Part shown: positions 16,509 through 24,729 of the stretch, piece by piece | How the letters are laid out: every line of letters starts with the position of its first letter | How positions within the stretch are numbered: the first letter of the stretch is position 1 | Assembly (NCBI RefSeq): GCF_014697545.1 | Contig: NZ_JACJSA010000003.1 | Location: forward strand, 372,001 to 436,000 | Origin: Oscillatoria sp. FACHB-1407 | Lineage (GTDB): Bacteria; Cyanobacteriota; Cyanobacteriia; Elainellales; Elainellaceae | Direction: 5' to 3' | DNA: 64,000 nt | Translations under genes and position numbers: made by a program | The notes under the pieces: generated by a model | The model's database searches: none | What the model saw: the letters and a program-made list of their open reading frames with translations, nothing else | Told to the model about the DNA's origin: nothing

Positions 16509-17037
16509 ATGTTGGGTAGCAATCAACTGAGAACAGCCGGACTATTAGGCTTATTGAGTGGAGTTTTAGTTTTAGCTGGTTATTATTGGCTGGGTAATGA
16601 GCAGGGACTTTATTTAGGTCTGGCATTCGCAGGATTAAGCAGCTTCGGCTCCTGGTATAGCGATCCTAAATCGTTTGTGAAAGTGCCCGCCCTTTGGGCG
16701 GGCACTTTCACAAACAGCTTTTTTCACAAATCAAATAGGATTGCTATATTACTCCGATAAAGCTGCACTAGCCGCTTATCAGACACAACCCCTGCAACGA
16801 GAACAAGCCCCGGAATTGTTTGATATGGTGGCACGCCTGAGCGATCGCGCTGGAATTCCAATGCCCAAGCTGTTTGTAGTACCCACCAAATCTCCCAACG
16901 CCTTCGCGACAGGACGTGACCTAAATCATGCCGCAGAAGGGTTACAGTCCCTCTTTCGGACTCATCCCTCCACTCAGGAGCGTATTCAACGATTGCTGCA
17001 ATTGGCAGGGCAACAACGCACTCCTGCAACGGTTTAA
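16509..17037 (+). pseudogene. htpX: htpX-like M48 protease gene, interrupted and internally deleted
   Basis: The first 49 codons (NQLRTAGLLGLLSGVLVLAG onward) match the N-terminal membrane hairpin of HtpX. After residue W49 the frame enters an 89-bp MITE (16658-16746) and stops at 16760. Beyond it the HtpX sequence resumes: YSDKAALAAYQTQPLQREQ, then IPMPKLFVVP and NAFATGRDLNHAA. Removing the MITE and one TA duplication rejoins the parts in frame as SWYYSDKAAL. A second lesion joins NHAA directly to the family's C-terminal LFRTHPSTQERIQRLL, deleting about 150 residues including the HEXXH zinc site. The gene cannot make an active protease. Confidence 0.88.
16658..16746. mobile_element. MITE-like element M1, 89-bp copy inside htpX
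   Basis: The ends are TAGCGATCCTAAATCGTTTG and, reverse-complemented, TAGCAATCCTATTTGATTTG, matching over about 24 bp with a few mismatches and both reaching GTGAA. TA flanks each side (16656-16657 and 16747-16748). The centre is a perfect palindrome of TTTGTGAAAGTGCCCGCCC. It has no coding capacity. It must have been moved by a transposase elsewhere, of IS630/Tc1-mariner type judging by the TA target. Confidence 0.8.
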
Positions 17038-17187
17038 TCGAAAGGGGGTCAACGCACCTGATGCCAATTCAATGGCTCAAAGCTACAGACTGACCCCTTT
17101 CAACCCTTTATCCCGTTTCTATAAATTTGGCTACACATTCATCTTCTGACCTGGCTTGTGCTGGGGTTGATCCTCCCTAACCCTACG

Positions 17188-17472
17188 TTAACTGGTAAGT
17201 CCTGTGAGGATAAAAATGGGTTGTGGAACGGGACTTGGAATGGGCTGTGGAATAGGACTCGGTACAGGTTGTGGAATGGGACTTGGCACAGGCTCAGGTG
17301 CCGGATCAGGAATGGGTTCTGGAACAGGACTGGGAATCGGCTCAGGGGCAGGACCCGGAATGGGTGCTGGTGCATCGGGGGGAGTCGGTTCTGGGTCAAA
17401 TCCAGATCGTCTGGAAAAATTGCCGGGAGAATGCATAGAAAAGGCTTGCATAGTCATGAGTTGAGATTGCAT
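17188..17472 (-). CDS. Proline-rich repeat small protein (uncertain)
   Basis: The 94-residue minus-strand frame is mostly a Pro-X repeat of the type PEPIPSPVPEPIPDPAPEPV, after a short N-terminus with methionines. The composition is close to the proline-rich linkers of the PEP-CTERM proteins at 61369 and 63556, but no PEP-CTERM anchor follows. It starts 34 bp after the BON gene on the same strand, so it could be co-transcribed. There is no clear signal peptide or ribosome site. It may be a decayed linker or plain tandem repeat. The plus strand reads as Gly repeats, a mirror artefact. Confidence 0.35.
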   Translation of the reverse strand: MQSQLMTMQAFSMHSPGNFSRRSGFDPEPTPPDAPAPIPGPAPEPIPSPVPEPIPDPAPEPVPSPIPQPVPSPIPQPIPSPVPQPIFILTGLTS

Positions 17473-17505
17473 TAGAACTACTGGGGCGATCGCGATGACT
17501 CTGAC

Positions 17506-17892
17506 TCAAGCAACCGTGACCCGATTCACATCGACTGTATCGGTGCCATCAACTGCACTGACAACTTCAACGATACGTGACAAAACTGATGCGTCAGCAA
17601 CCTGCCCTTTTAGAGCGATCGCCCGTCCGATTTGAATAATTTCCAGAGTTTTGAGATCGTCAATGATGGGGTCGTGATCGAGAGCCAGGGCGACTCGTTT
17701 GGCCAATCCACATGGGTCATATTCACCTTCTAGCCCCATGCATTCGGGTGGAGGAGGTGGAGTGTGTATTCCTGCTTTTTCCCGCAATTCCCAGTCATAC
17801 TGTCCTGTTAAACCAGGCTCCATAGATTTTGCTAACGTTTGCTCACCCTGGTCAGAGGATTCTTGAACTGAGATCCGTTCCAGCCAACTCAT
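17506..17892 (-). CDS. BON-domain protein 2
   Basis: The 128-residue protein starts at ATG 17892, chosen over 17919 because AAGGAAGG lies at 17899-17906 and MSWLER then aligns with the paralogue at 14997-15356. A variable acidic region (about 10-50) contains a run of prolines. The BON domain then covers about residues 60-128: GLAKRVALALDHDPIIDDLK, IALKGQVAD, ending TVDVNRVTVA. A role in membrane or envelope protection is inferred from the family. The Pro-rich frame downstream and the YflT-like gene upstream are on the same strand. Confidence 0.85.
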   Translation of the reverse strand: MSWLERISVQESSDQGEQTLAKSMEPGLTGQYDWELREKAGIHTPPPPPECMGLEGEYDPCGLAKRVALALDHDPIIDDLKTLEIIQIGRAIALKGQVADASVLSRIVEVVSAVDGTDTVDVNRVTVA

Positions 17893-17898
17893 AAATGA

Positions 17899-17906
17899 CC
17901 TTCCTT
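17899..17906 (-). promoter_or_regulatory. Ribosome-binding site deciding the BON 2 start
   Basis: AAGGAAGG on the minus strand ends seven bases before the ATG at 17892. This supports the shorter start over the upstream codon at 17919. Confidence 0.65.
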
Positions 17907-17957
17907 GTGTTTGATACACGGTAGTGCTCTAACGTAATGGGTGTGGGCAGCCAAATG

Positions 17958-18458
17958 CTAAACCTGAATGTCAGGTTGACCTAAAGCCTCCTTCGCTCGG
18001 TAAGCTTCCTCCGCCGTACCATTCAACATGACGATGTAAATTCGTGTGAGTGACTCTCGATTACCCCCAGAAACGGTATGGGGAACGTTATTACCTGCCA
18101 GAGCAGCCATTAAACCGACTGCAACCAGACCCACGACGACACAAATGCCTGTAACCCAAGAAAATGAGGATGCTGGAGTAGCCCCATCAGTAGTGGATAA
18201 ATAGCGTGATGTGAGGCTAAAAAATGTACCAACTAATGCCCCCAAGACAGAACCTGCGATCGCTCCTCCGATAGCACTTCTGCCAACTTGAGACTGTTGC
18301 ATGGATGGGTTTGGATCGGAGTCCTGTGTGACAACAGAAATTTGATCCTGTGAAAACCCCTGAGTTTCCAACGTGTGGCGTGCAGCTTGAATTTCTGCTT
18401 GAGTGTGAAATACTCCAACAGGACGCTGAAGCGTTGTAGCAGTATTTTGATCAACCAT
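17958..18458 (-). CDS. General stress protein-like (YflT/GSP17M-type) membrane protein
   Basis: The 166-residue protein opens with a domain of about 55 residues (VGVFHTQAEIQAARHTLETQ, then FSQDQISVVTQD) that resembles the GSP17M/YflT stress-protein domain. Two glycine-rich membrane helices follow (about 60-85 and 100-122). The last 35 residues return to a similar pattern (RIYIVMLNGTAEEAYRAKEA). Such proteins are induced by heat, salt and desiccation; the mechanism is unknown. The gene lies 66 bp upstream of the second BON gene on the same strand, likely one transcript. Confidence 0.7.
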   Translation of the reverse strand: MVDQNTATTLQRPVGVFHTQAEIQAARHTLETQGFSQDQISVVTQDSDPNPSMQQSQVGRSAIGGAIAGSVLGALVGTFFSLTSRYLSTTDGATPASSFSWVTGICVVVGLVAVGLMAALAGNNVPHTVSGGNRESLTRIYIVMLNGTAEEAYRAKEALGQPDIQV

Positions 18459-19139
18459 TGCTCTGTTCTCAATGATTCATTTAGCTGATTTTTAAGAGAA
18501 GGTCTGGAAAAGCCTTCAGATCCTTTCCTTCCCGTCGTTTTTAAGCAAAGGGAGAACTCGCTTAAAAGTTCCCCGCTTAAGAGGGATTGAGCTTTGTCTG
18601 AAAGCACGATATTGACTTGTCAAGGGTTCTCTAAGACTTTGAACTTACTAAAAATTTAGTCAAATCATTCATATATCGAACTTCTAAAGCTAGATAAGAG
18701 CATTGAACTCATATCAAAACTCTATTCGTTGTAGATAGAGTACGAAACTTTTGTTTACACATTCATTACTTCAATAAACTGAAGTTGTGTTCTAGGTAAC
18801 TCCATTTGATTGACTGACTTTGAGTGTATGGAGCATCGGCTTAATCCTCATCCGGCAAAGGTCATAGTTAGCACAAAAGAGATAGTTTAATAGCTTCTGA
18901 GATACATAGCTCGTTACAGAAAAGAATTTGATCCGGTTGACATTAAAAGTAAACCTTCCCTATTAACGCACTGAGAACCAGATCCAGAGTGGAGACATAA
19001 AAGTTAAGAGATTATCACATTTAGGTACGACTAAAGACAGATATTTCTTGGGGATCAAGTTCGTTAAGCTGCATTGTGCAAGGTGATTGAGTACTAAATA
19101 CACCAGTTTTTATTAAAGAGTTAAGCATTGAGGTTTCCT
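18459..19139. other. 680-bp gap between divergent genes
   Basis: AT-rich sequence between the YflT-like gene (minus) and the zinc-ribbon gene (plus). It should carry promoters for both. I found no repeat-family member, tRNA or riboswitch. Confidence 0.45.
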
Positions 19140-19316
19140 ATGAATGAGTGCCCATGTTGTTCAAATCAACTATTACGGCATGTTCGACTTCAAGAAATTT
19201 ATTGGTTTTGTCCTTCCTGTCGCCAAGAGATGCCAAATTTAAGCTTTTCTTTAGGATTAGCTGAGATTTCAAATACTAACTTTACGACCCTAAAAGTTCA
19301 AAATGCGCTGCGATAG
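19140..19316 (+). CDS. Small zinc-ribbon protein
   Basis: This 58-residue protein starts at ATG 19140 with GAGG eight bases upstream; the TTG four codons earlier is rejected. Two CxxC pairs (CPCC near residue 4-7 and CPSC near 28-31) frame LLRHVRLQEIYWF, giving one zinc ribbon. The tail is hydrophobic. Proteins with nearly this wording (CPCC...LLRH...YWFCP.C.QEMP) are widespread in filamentous cyanobacteria and uncharacterised. The function could be nucleic-acid or protein binding. Confidence 0.8.
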   Translation: MNECPCCSNQLLRHVRLQEIYWFCPSCRQEMPNLSFSLGLAEISNTNFTTLKVQNALR

Positions 19317-19492
19317 AAAAATTACATAACAACCCTCTTGAGCACACCTGATTCACTTAACATAGCTGAACTAGTTGACATTAAGGAAATTTGAATTTTC
19401 AGTTTCTATTAACAGCCTCTATCAATAGAAAGAGGTGTTGATGAATACATCTTCATAACATAAATTTCATGCTCACCAATAAAAACCTTTTT

Positions 19493-19498
19493 AGGAGG
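19493..19498 (+). promoter_or_regulatory. Strong ribosome-binding site deciding the ChaB-like start
   Basis: AGGAGG lies seven bases before the ATG at 19505. This supports that ATG over the in-frame ATG at 19469. Confidence 0.75.
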
Positions 19499-19504
19499 AC
19501 ATTT

Positions 19505-19759
19505 ATGCCATATCAATCTATTGAGAGCTTGCCCCAGGAAATTAAGCAGAATTTGCCTCAAGGTGCTCAACAGGTATTTTTAGCTGCTTTTAACAGTGCT
19601 GAGTCAGACGGATTAAGCCAGGAAGGTGCTACACAGGTTGCTTGGAACAGTGTTAGAGCGGAATATAGCCAGGAGCAAAATGGTCAATGGGCGCATAAAA
19701 ACGATGACAGAGATGATGCAGTGGATACAAGCCCACTAGGCAGTATGCACGCTAGTTAA
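19505..19759 (+). CDS. ChaB-family protein
   Basis: This 84-residue protein starts at ATG 19505 because of AGGAGG at 19493-19498. The ChaB fold is visible as MPYQSIESLPQEIKQNLPQ, then AQQVFLAAFNSA and AWNSVRAEYSQ. ChaB was named as a cation-transport regulator in E. coli; in many bacteria ChaB-domain proteins accompany stress operons and the real function is unclear. After the domain comes an acidic tail (NDDRDDAVDTS). A hairpin terminator follows at 19900-19946. Confidence 0.88.
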   Translation: MPYQSIESLPQEIKQNLPQGAQQVFLAAFNSAESDGLSQEGATQVAWNSVRAEYSQEQNGQWAHKNDDRDDAVDTSPLGSMHAS

Positions 19760-19899
19760 TGTGGCGATCGCGTCCACTTTGCACACTTAATATACCTCTA
19801 CAACTACAACTTCGTGTCTTGTAAGTTGGTACGAACATTGCCACAGGCAATTCGCTGTTTCAGAAACATCTGTTATGAGAGGTCTACTTTAACACAGCG

Positions 19900-19946
19900 A
19901 TGGTTTATGAGAGCCTTATGTTCAGGCTTTCATAAACCATTATTTT
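19900..19946 (+). terminator. Hairpin terminator downstream of the ChaB-like gene
   Basis: ATGGTTTATGAGAGCCT pairs with AGGCTTTCATAAACCAT (one mismatch) around a 7-base loop, and TATTTT follows on the plus strand. This is a long intrinsic-terminator-like hairpin, about 140 bp past the stop. Confidence 0.65.
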
Positions 19947-19980
19947 ACAAGTATGATTTTGTCAGTCTTATTTGACTATG

Positions 19981-20035
19981 GCCATAGCCACATTCGATGG
20001 GACGTAGGTGAGTTAGGAAGCTCTCCCAGCATTGG
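19981..20035 (-). repeat. Dispersed repeat R1, copy B (inverted)
   Basis: The reverse complement reads AATGCTGGGAGAGCTTCCTA ... ATCGAATGTGGCTATGGC, aligning with copies at 2139 and 63382. It lies just downstream of the DUF4112 stop. Confidence 0.65.
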
Positions 20036-20056
20036 GTTTGAACCGTTGCCCTTGCC

Positions 20057-20443
20057 TTAAGCTTTTTGACCAAAGCTAGACAACCTCCAGTCAGCATCCG
20101 ATTTCTCAAGATGGGCTTCTAACAGGGCTAAATTTCGAATGTTTGACTTATAAGCTGCGTCAAATAAATCGCCTAACAAAGGAACTGTCCCAACAACAGC
20201 TTCCAGGGCAATGTTAAAAATCATCTTCTGCCAAAGCTCAGATGGAAGTTTAAACCGTGCAGCCAGAAATAAAATATAGGCTGAAAACGCGGTGGAAGCA
20301 ATATCTCCCGCACCTGGAATCAAGCCAATAATTGGATCGAGTCCAACCCGAAACCCTAATCCAGGAATCCGAATGGAGTTATCCATCAATCGGCTTAAGG
20401 TGCGGATGCGCTTCAGAGTTGCTAATTTTTCCAGTTTATTCAT
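20057..20443 (-). CDS. DUF4112 membrane protein
   Basis: This 128-residue protein contains LATLKRIRTLSRLMDNSIRI, the GLDPIIGLIPGAGDIASTAF block with a hydrophobic helix, and a second block AVVGTVPLLGDLFDAAYKSN. These two blocks (GLDPI.GLIPG.GD and G..P..GDLFD) define DUF4112. It has two membrane segments (about 38-62 and 78-98). The function is unknown. Its ATG lies three bases after the stop of the upstream gene, so the two are translationally close and surely one operon. Confidence 0.9.
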   Translation of the reverse strand: MNKLEKLATLKRIRTLSRLMDNSIRIPGLGFRVGLDPIIGLIPGAGDIASTAFSAYILFLAARFKLPSELWQKMIFNIALEAVVGTVPLLGDLFDAAYKSNIRNLALLEAHLEKSDADWRLSSFGQKA

Positions 20444-20446
20444 AGT

Positions 20447-20884
20447 CTACTGAGATAGGTTTTCAGTCGTTTGTTTAACTCGTTGTCTGGCTTGTGCCTC
20501 ATAGTCAGGAATAGAGTTGTCGAGTTGCCCTGAGTTATCACTTGCTCCCTGACCTTTTGTTTTTGGATAAACGGGGGCTGTAATTTTTTCACGCAGTTCT
20601 CGGACACTTTTAATTTCACCCAATTCATCAACCTCTTGAGTGGGTTCTTCAGCCTGACCCTGAACTCGTTCAAAAGCGTAGCGACTCACTGGTTTCGTAT
20701 CTTCTTGTTGCATCGTTGTTCCTGCATTAGCTTGCCAACCCATAGGCTGATAAAACGCAGGAGCCATCGCAGTGGCGATCGCTAAACAGACAACCGTCAC
20801 AACCTTTAAACCAGTACTGATCAAATTCTCAAATCTTTGTTTCACTGTAGTTTTATCCCCGGTTTCGATCACTCTTTGAGTCAA
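20447..20884 (-). CDS. Hypothetical protein with single N-terminal membrane helix
   Basis: This 145-residue protein has a basic N-terminus (about 1-22) and one hydrophobic helix (about 24-44, LKVVTVVCLAIATAMAPAFY). A long polar tail rich in Gln, Glu and Thr follows, ending QARQRVKQTTENLSQ. I do not recognise a family. The helix could be an anchor or a signal peptide (cleavage after a motif like ANA near 54 is conceivable). It is the first gene of a two-gene unit with DUF4112, spaced by three bases, and both may sit at the same membrane. Confidence 0.7.
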   Translation of the reverse strand: MTQRVIETGDKTTVKQRFENLISTGLKVVTVVCLAIATAMAPAFYQPMGWQANAGTTMQQEDTKPVSRYAFERVQGQAEEPTQEVDELGEIKSVRELREKITAPVYPKTKGQGASDNSGQLDNSIPDYEAQARQRVKQTTENLSQ

Positions 20885-20975
20885 CGATATTTAACAGTAA
20901 GGGGTTATTGCTTCTCTCCGGGGCTAGAAGCCTAAATTGAGCTGTTAAATTGCATCCTGTTAAAAGATCGGTGAA

Positions 20976-22256
20976 TTACTCGATGTTTTCTTCGATGTGG
21001 TCAATCTTTCCGGTTTGTCTTTCACTGATATGACGTTCATACCATTTCATTAATGGGGTTGCAGTCACTCCATGGAGCATAACGGAAATGATGATAGTTA
21101 AATAAGTAATCCAACCCAGTTGGGCTGCTAAATCCTCTGGTAGTCCATGACCAAAGGCATAGGATAAATAGTAGAGCGAGCCTACACCCCGGATGCCAAA
21201 CCAGCCAAAAAGTAAGCGGGTGGCAGGATGTAAGTAGTTATTATTTTTAATTGAGATTGTACTGAGCCAAGCCCCAATTGGGCGAATGATAAAAATCAGT
21301 GTTCCTGCGATTAAAAGGGCACTACCAAAGTGTTGAGTAATAGGCTCTACTCGCAATAATGCTCCGATCAGTAAGATCGTTCCTACTTCCAGTAGCTTTT
21401 CAATGCGTTCAATAAACTCTAATTGTGAAATTTGTTGCTCCAGATCGGGAGATTTTCGCCGTATTGTCAGACCTGTCACAAAAACAGCTAAGAACCCGTA
21501 ACCATTGACTATTTCTGTTAAGGAATAGCTTAAAAGGATGGTAGCTAACGCGAGGAAATCTTCCATTCCTTCTTCAATAGTCGGAACTTTTTTAGGTATT
21601 CGATGACTTAACCAGGTAATTCCTTTTGCAACGGCATATCCAACACCAATACCAGCCGCGATCCCCCAAATTAAGTCAATTGCTACCCAATTTCTAAACC
21701 AATTGTCTAGATTTTGATCCTCCAACCAATAAAGCCCAAAATATACAAAGGGAAAAGCTAAGGCATCATTTAAGCCTCCCTCTGATGTTAAGCCAAATCG
21801 TAATTCATCGCGGTCGTCGGCATGAACAAGTTGTACTTCTGACGCAAGGACAGGATCAGTTGGGGCTAAAATAGCCCCCAATAGAATTGCGGCTCCCCAG
21901 TTTAATCCCAGAAGCCAGTGCCCCACAAAAGCAGTGGCAAGGATTGAGAATGGCATTAAAAAACCGATCAGTCGAACCGTCGAATCCCATATCCAAATTC
22001 GTAAGGGGCGGTTCATTTTTAAGCCACAACTATAGAGTGAAATCAGAACAACAAATTCCGTTAATCGCTCAACAAATCCAGTATCAGGCTTAACTTGAAT
22101 TAAGTTAACTCCGTATGGACCTAAAATAACCCCAACAATTAAATAAATTAAGGCATAGGACAAAGGGAGACGGGCAATCCAACCGGAACCAAGCGTTATT
22201 ACAAGTAGTAATAAACCAATGACGAGTAGATCAAGAATGTATATGCTGACGGGCAT
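20976..22256 (-). CDS. CPA1-type cation:proton antiporter
   Basis: This 426-residue protein has about 12 membrane helices. Family hallmarks are present: GAILAPTDPVLASEVQ (helix 4/5 region), EGGLNDALAFPFVYF with the ND pair that carries protons, and GWFGIRGVGSLYYL near the C-terminus. Such exchangers trade Na+ or K+ for H+ across the cytoplasmic or thylakoid membrane and help in salt and pH stress. It ends shortly after the last helix with a short acidic tail, so the large regulatory C-domain of some homologues is absent. Start at ATG 22256. Confidence 0.92.
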   Translation of the reverse strand: MPVSIYILDLLVIGLLLLVITLGSGWIARLPLSYALIYLIVGVILGPYGVNLIQVKPDTGFVERLTEFVVLISLYSCGLKMNRPLRIWIWDSTVRLIGFLMPFSILATAFVGHWLLGLNWGAAILLGAILAPTDPVLASEVQLVHADDRDELRFGLTSEGGLNDALAFPFVYFGLYWLEDQNLDNWFRNWVAIDLIWGIAAGIGVGYAVAKGITWLSHRIPKKVPTIEEGMEDFLALATILLSYSLTEIVNGYGFLAVFVTGLTIRRKSPDLEQQISQLEFIERIEKLLEVGTILLIGALLRVEPITQHFGSALLIAGTLIFIIRPIGAWLSTISIKNNNYLHPATRLLFGWFGIRGVGSLYYLSYAFGHGLPEDLAAQLGWITYLTIIISVMLHGVTATPLMKWYERHISERQTGKIDHIEENIE

Positions 22257-22379
22257 GAGAAGGAATCTCGATTGAGTGGAAGTTTGACATAGAATCCGAT
22301 TGAATCTTTACTGCAAAGACCGAACATCTACGTTCCCTGAACTGAGGTGCGATCGCTATCAAGTGCTACAGGTTCGAGT

Positions 22380-23288
22380 CTATTCAGCTAATGGTTGGAC
22401 TTGAGAACCATATCGACGGGCATAGACCTGGGTAAATTCAGCTCCAAAGAAAAGAATCTGAATGGAGTAATAGATCCAAGCTAAAAGAATGACCAAAGAC
22501 CCTGCGGCTCCGTAAGTCGAACCAAAACTGCTATTTCCTAAATAAAGCCCAATGAGATGCCGACCAATTGAAAAAAGAATCGAGGTGATGATCGCTCCAA
22601 TCCAAACATCATGCCACGTTACACTAACATCAGGCAGATATTTATAAATTAGAGCAAAGAGTATAGTAGTTACTAAAAATGAGAGGAAGATGTTAATCAC
22701 TTGCCATAAAAGATCAAATCCTGGCAGTAAACCTGAAGCAAAGGTATTAACAGCAGATAATGCAGCACTAATGACTAAGGAGACTAACAATAAAAACCCA
22801 ATACTGAGAACGACAGCAAATGACATTGCTCGCTTTCGGACAACGTTACTTATTCCCTGTTGAGTCTGTGGATCAACATCCCAAATTGTGTTTAATGACT
22901 CCTGAAGTTGTACAAATACTCCAGATGCACCAAAGATTAAGACAGCAATACTAATTAAAGACGCGATAATACTAGTATTAGAGCCTGGGCGATGAGAGTT
23001 TTCTAAAGCGGTTTGGATGACAGTTGCTCCATCAGTGCCCACTAACCCTTTGATCTGCCCAACAATTTCACCTCGGGCAGCTTCTTCACCAAAAAAGAAA
23101 CCTGCAACTGCAATGACAATAATAAGTAGAGGGGCGAGTGAAAAGACTGTGTAATAGGCAAGTGCAGCCGCCATTTGAGATGCTTTATCGTCATTCCATT
23201 CGGCAAATGTTTCCCTTAAAAGCCTCCACGCTTTTTTCACACTGTGCTCCTTTTCTATAGCGGTATTTGTTACTTTAGACTCTGTCAT
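22380..23288 (-). CDS. YihY/BrkB-family membrane protein
   Basis: This 302-residue protein has six predicted membrane helices. The family signature is clear: FAEWNDDKASQMAAALAYYT followed by VFSLAPLLIIVI, then IFGASGVFVQLQESLNTIWD and the C-terminal AAGSLVILLAWIYYSIQIL. YihY proteins (formerly mislabelled ribonuclease BN) are envelope proteins of unknown transport function. The N-terminal 20 residues are polar. It is followed by the antiporter gene after 120 bp on the same strand. Start ATG 23288, with a weak ribosome site. Confidence 0.92.
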   Translation of the reverse strand: MTESKVTNTAIEKEHSVKKAWRLLRETFAEWNDDKASQMAAALAYYTVFSLAPLLIIVIAVAGFFFGEEAARGEIVGQIKGLVGTDGATVIQTALENSHRPGSNTSIIASLISIAVLIFGASGVFVQLQESLNTIWDVDPQTQQGISNVVRKRAMSFAVVLSIGFLLLVSLVISAALSAVNTFASGLLPGFDLLWQVINIFLSFLVTTILFALIYKYLPDVSVTWHDVWIGAIITSILFSIGRHLIGLYLGNSSFGSTYGAAGSLVILLAWIYYSIQILFFGAEFTQVYARRYGSQVQPLAE

Positions 23289-23377
23289 AGTGTTGTCACA
23301 TCTATGAGGCAGGAAAGCATTACGCTCTCCTACCTCACTGTTAACTCACTACTGCAATTTCAGTGGAAAATCACAAA

Positions 23378-24409
23378 CTAAGCCATTCTAGTTTGCAATT
23401 GCTTCTTAGCTTCCTTAAACTGAGTTGCCAGTTGTTCCTGTTGTGCAGTAGAGCAATTGTTGCGGATAGCCGCGAACATGGTGCTCTCTTCCTGACGAAC
23501 GTGATCCATCACGATGTCTTTGAGCTGATTCACTTTTGCTTTGAACTCAGGTGCCGCAGGGCTGGTTGCTTTAATTTCTTCCAGCAATACTTTCATCTGA
23601 GCTTGCTCGTCGTACAGTTCCTGAGTGTCACCTTCGCCATAGAACGAACGAATAGCAGGATAAACGACTTGCTCTTCAGCTTGAGCGTGAACACTCAAAT
23701 CCTTGTAGATCTGCCCGAAGTATTCCTGAATCTTCTGGGGATTGTCACTTTGAGCAATTTCTGTAAACAGAACGTTCACCTTCTGGTGATCCATGCGGAT
23801 CACATCTTGAACGTTCATGTCGCTCTTGTCAGATGCTTGAGTAACGGCACTGCCAAATACGCCTGTCAGAGCAGCAACGGCATCCTGTACTCGTCCCCAT
23901 ACACCTTGATCAGGCTCTTGACCTGTCAACTCACGAGTGCCAAGAACTTCTAAAACACCTTTGAGTTGCTCTTGATGAGCACGGTTTTCAAAGTTAACTG
24001 TGTTGAGCGGAGTGATAGCTGCTTCGATATCAGCACCTACAACCTGAGCAGATTTGTGAACGATCAAACCCGACATAACCTGTCCATGCTTGAGCAGTTC
24101 GTGCTGAACCATCTTTTCATAGAAAGACAATTGAGAACCGTGCATCAAGTTTTTGACTTGATCAATCATTTGCTGGATGGTTTCTTTGGGTTGTGCTTGA
24201 ATACCATATTGAGTAATAACAGTATCAATTACACCCAAGTTTTTCCGATCATCTTCCAGCATATCTTCGAGGCGATCGCGAATATCTCCATCGCTGCATT
24301 CTTGAATAAATTGCTGTTCATTCTCAATCAACAGATTTTGAACAGCTTTTATGCTTGCTAATTTTTCAGCAATTGCAGCACGCTTCGCGTCGTTTAATGT
24401 TGCAACCAT
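23378..24409 (-). CDS. Hemerythrin HHE-domain protein
   Basis: The 343-residue protein has two helical halves. The N-terminal half (1-170) is a ferritin-like or HHE-like helical bundle with several His/Glu pairs (VQHELLKHGQVMSGL). The C-terminal half (about 200-343) is a classic hemerythrin-like domain: IRMDHQKVNVLF, HAQAEEQVVYPAI and MDHVRQEESTMFAAI supply the di-iron ligands. Such proteins bind O2 or NO, sense redox state or store iron. An open frame on the opposite strand across this gene is a shadow. The promoter is shared with the divergent rhodanese gene. Confidence 0.9.
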   Translation of the reverse strand: MVATLNDAKRAAIAEKLASIKAVQNLLIENEQQFIQECSDGDIRDRLEDMLEDDRKNLGVIDTVITQYGIQAQPKETIQQMIDQVKNLMHGSQLSFYEKMVQHELLKHGQVMSGLIVHKSAQVVGADIEAAITPLNTVNFENRAHQEQLKGVLEVLGTRELTGQEPDQGVWGRVQDAVAALTGVFGSAVTQASDKSDMNVQDVIRMDHQKVNVLFTEIAQSDNPQKIQEYFGQIYKDLSVHAQAEEQVVYPAIRSFYGEGDTQELYDEQAQMKVLLEEIKATSPAAPEFKAKVNQLKDIVMDHVRQEESTMFAAIRNNCSTAQQEQLATQFKEAKKQLQTRMA

Positions 24410-24729
24410 GTCGTGTTCTCCCTAAGACTTTGCTGTGTGTACGACTTTAACGGTTACACAACCCATTATGAAGTTAATCGTTCCTGAGATGGAAATCTAA
24501 CTATTGGTCACTCTACCAAGAGAAGGGGTAAGTTTTTGTTATGTTATATAGGGTTGCTGACAGCAATAGTAGTCATAATTATGGGCGAATAAATAATTGA
24601 TTAAAATACTTTCAGAAGAATTTTAGAAGTATTTTTCAGTATTTAAATTGTGGATTCTAACTCGGGAAAGAGTAATTTCGAGTGTAAATTACTATATTCT
24701 GCAATGGATTGAATGGAGTTTAATCTTAT
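24410..24729. other. Divergent promoter region (hemerythrin / rhodanese-like)
   Basis: This 320-bp AT-rich spacer lies between oppositely transcribed stress genes. I see no recognisable operator. Poorly conserved -10-like TATATT/TATATA strings occur near 24547 and 24692, but no start site can be named from sequence alone. Confidence 0.45.

Noticed and set aside
17204-17464. Plus-strand Gly/Met-rich open frame
   Set aside because: It is the mirror of the Pro-rich minus-strand repeat, with no ribosome site or domain.
23363-24361. Long plus-strand open frames opposite the hemerythrin gene
   Set aside because: The minus-strand gene has clear HHE motifs; the antisense frames lack motifs and ribosome sites.
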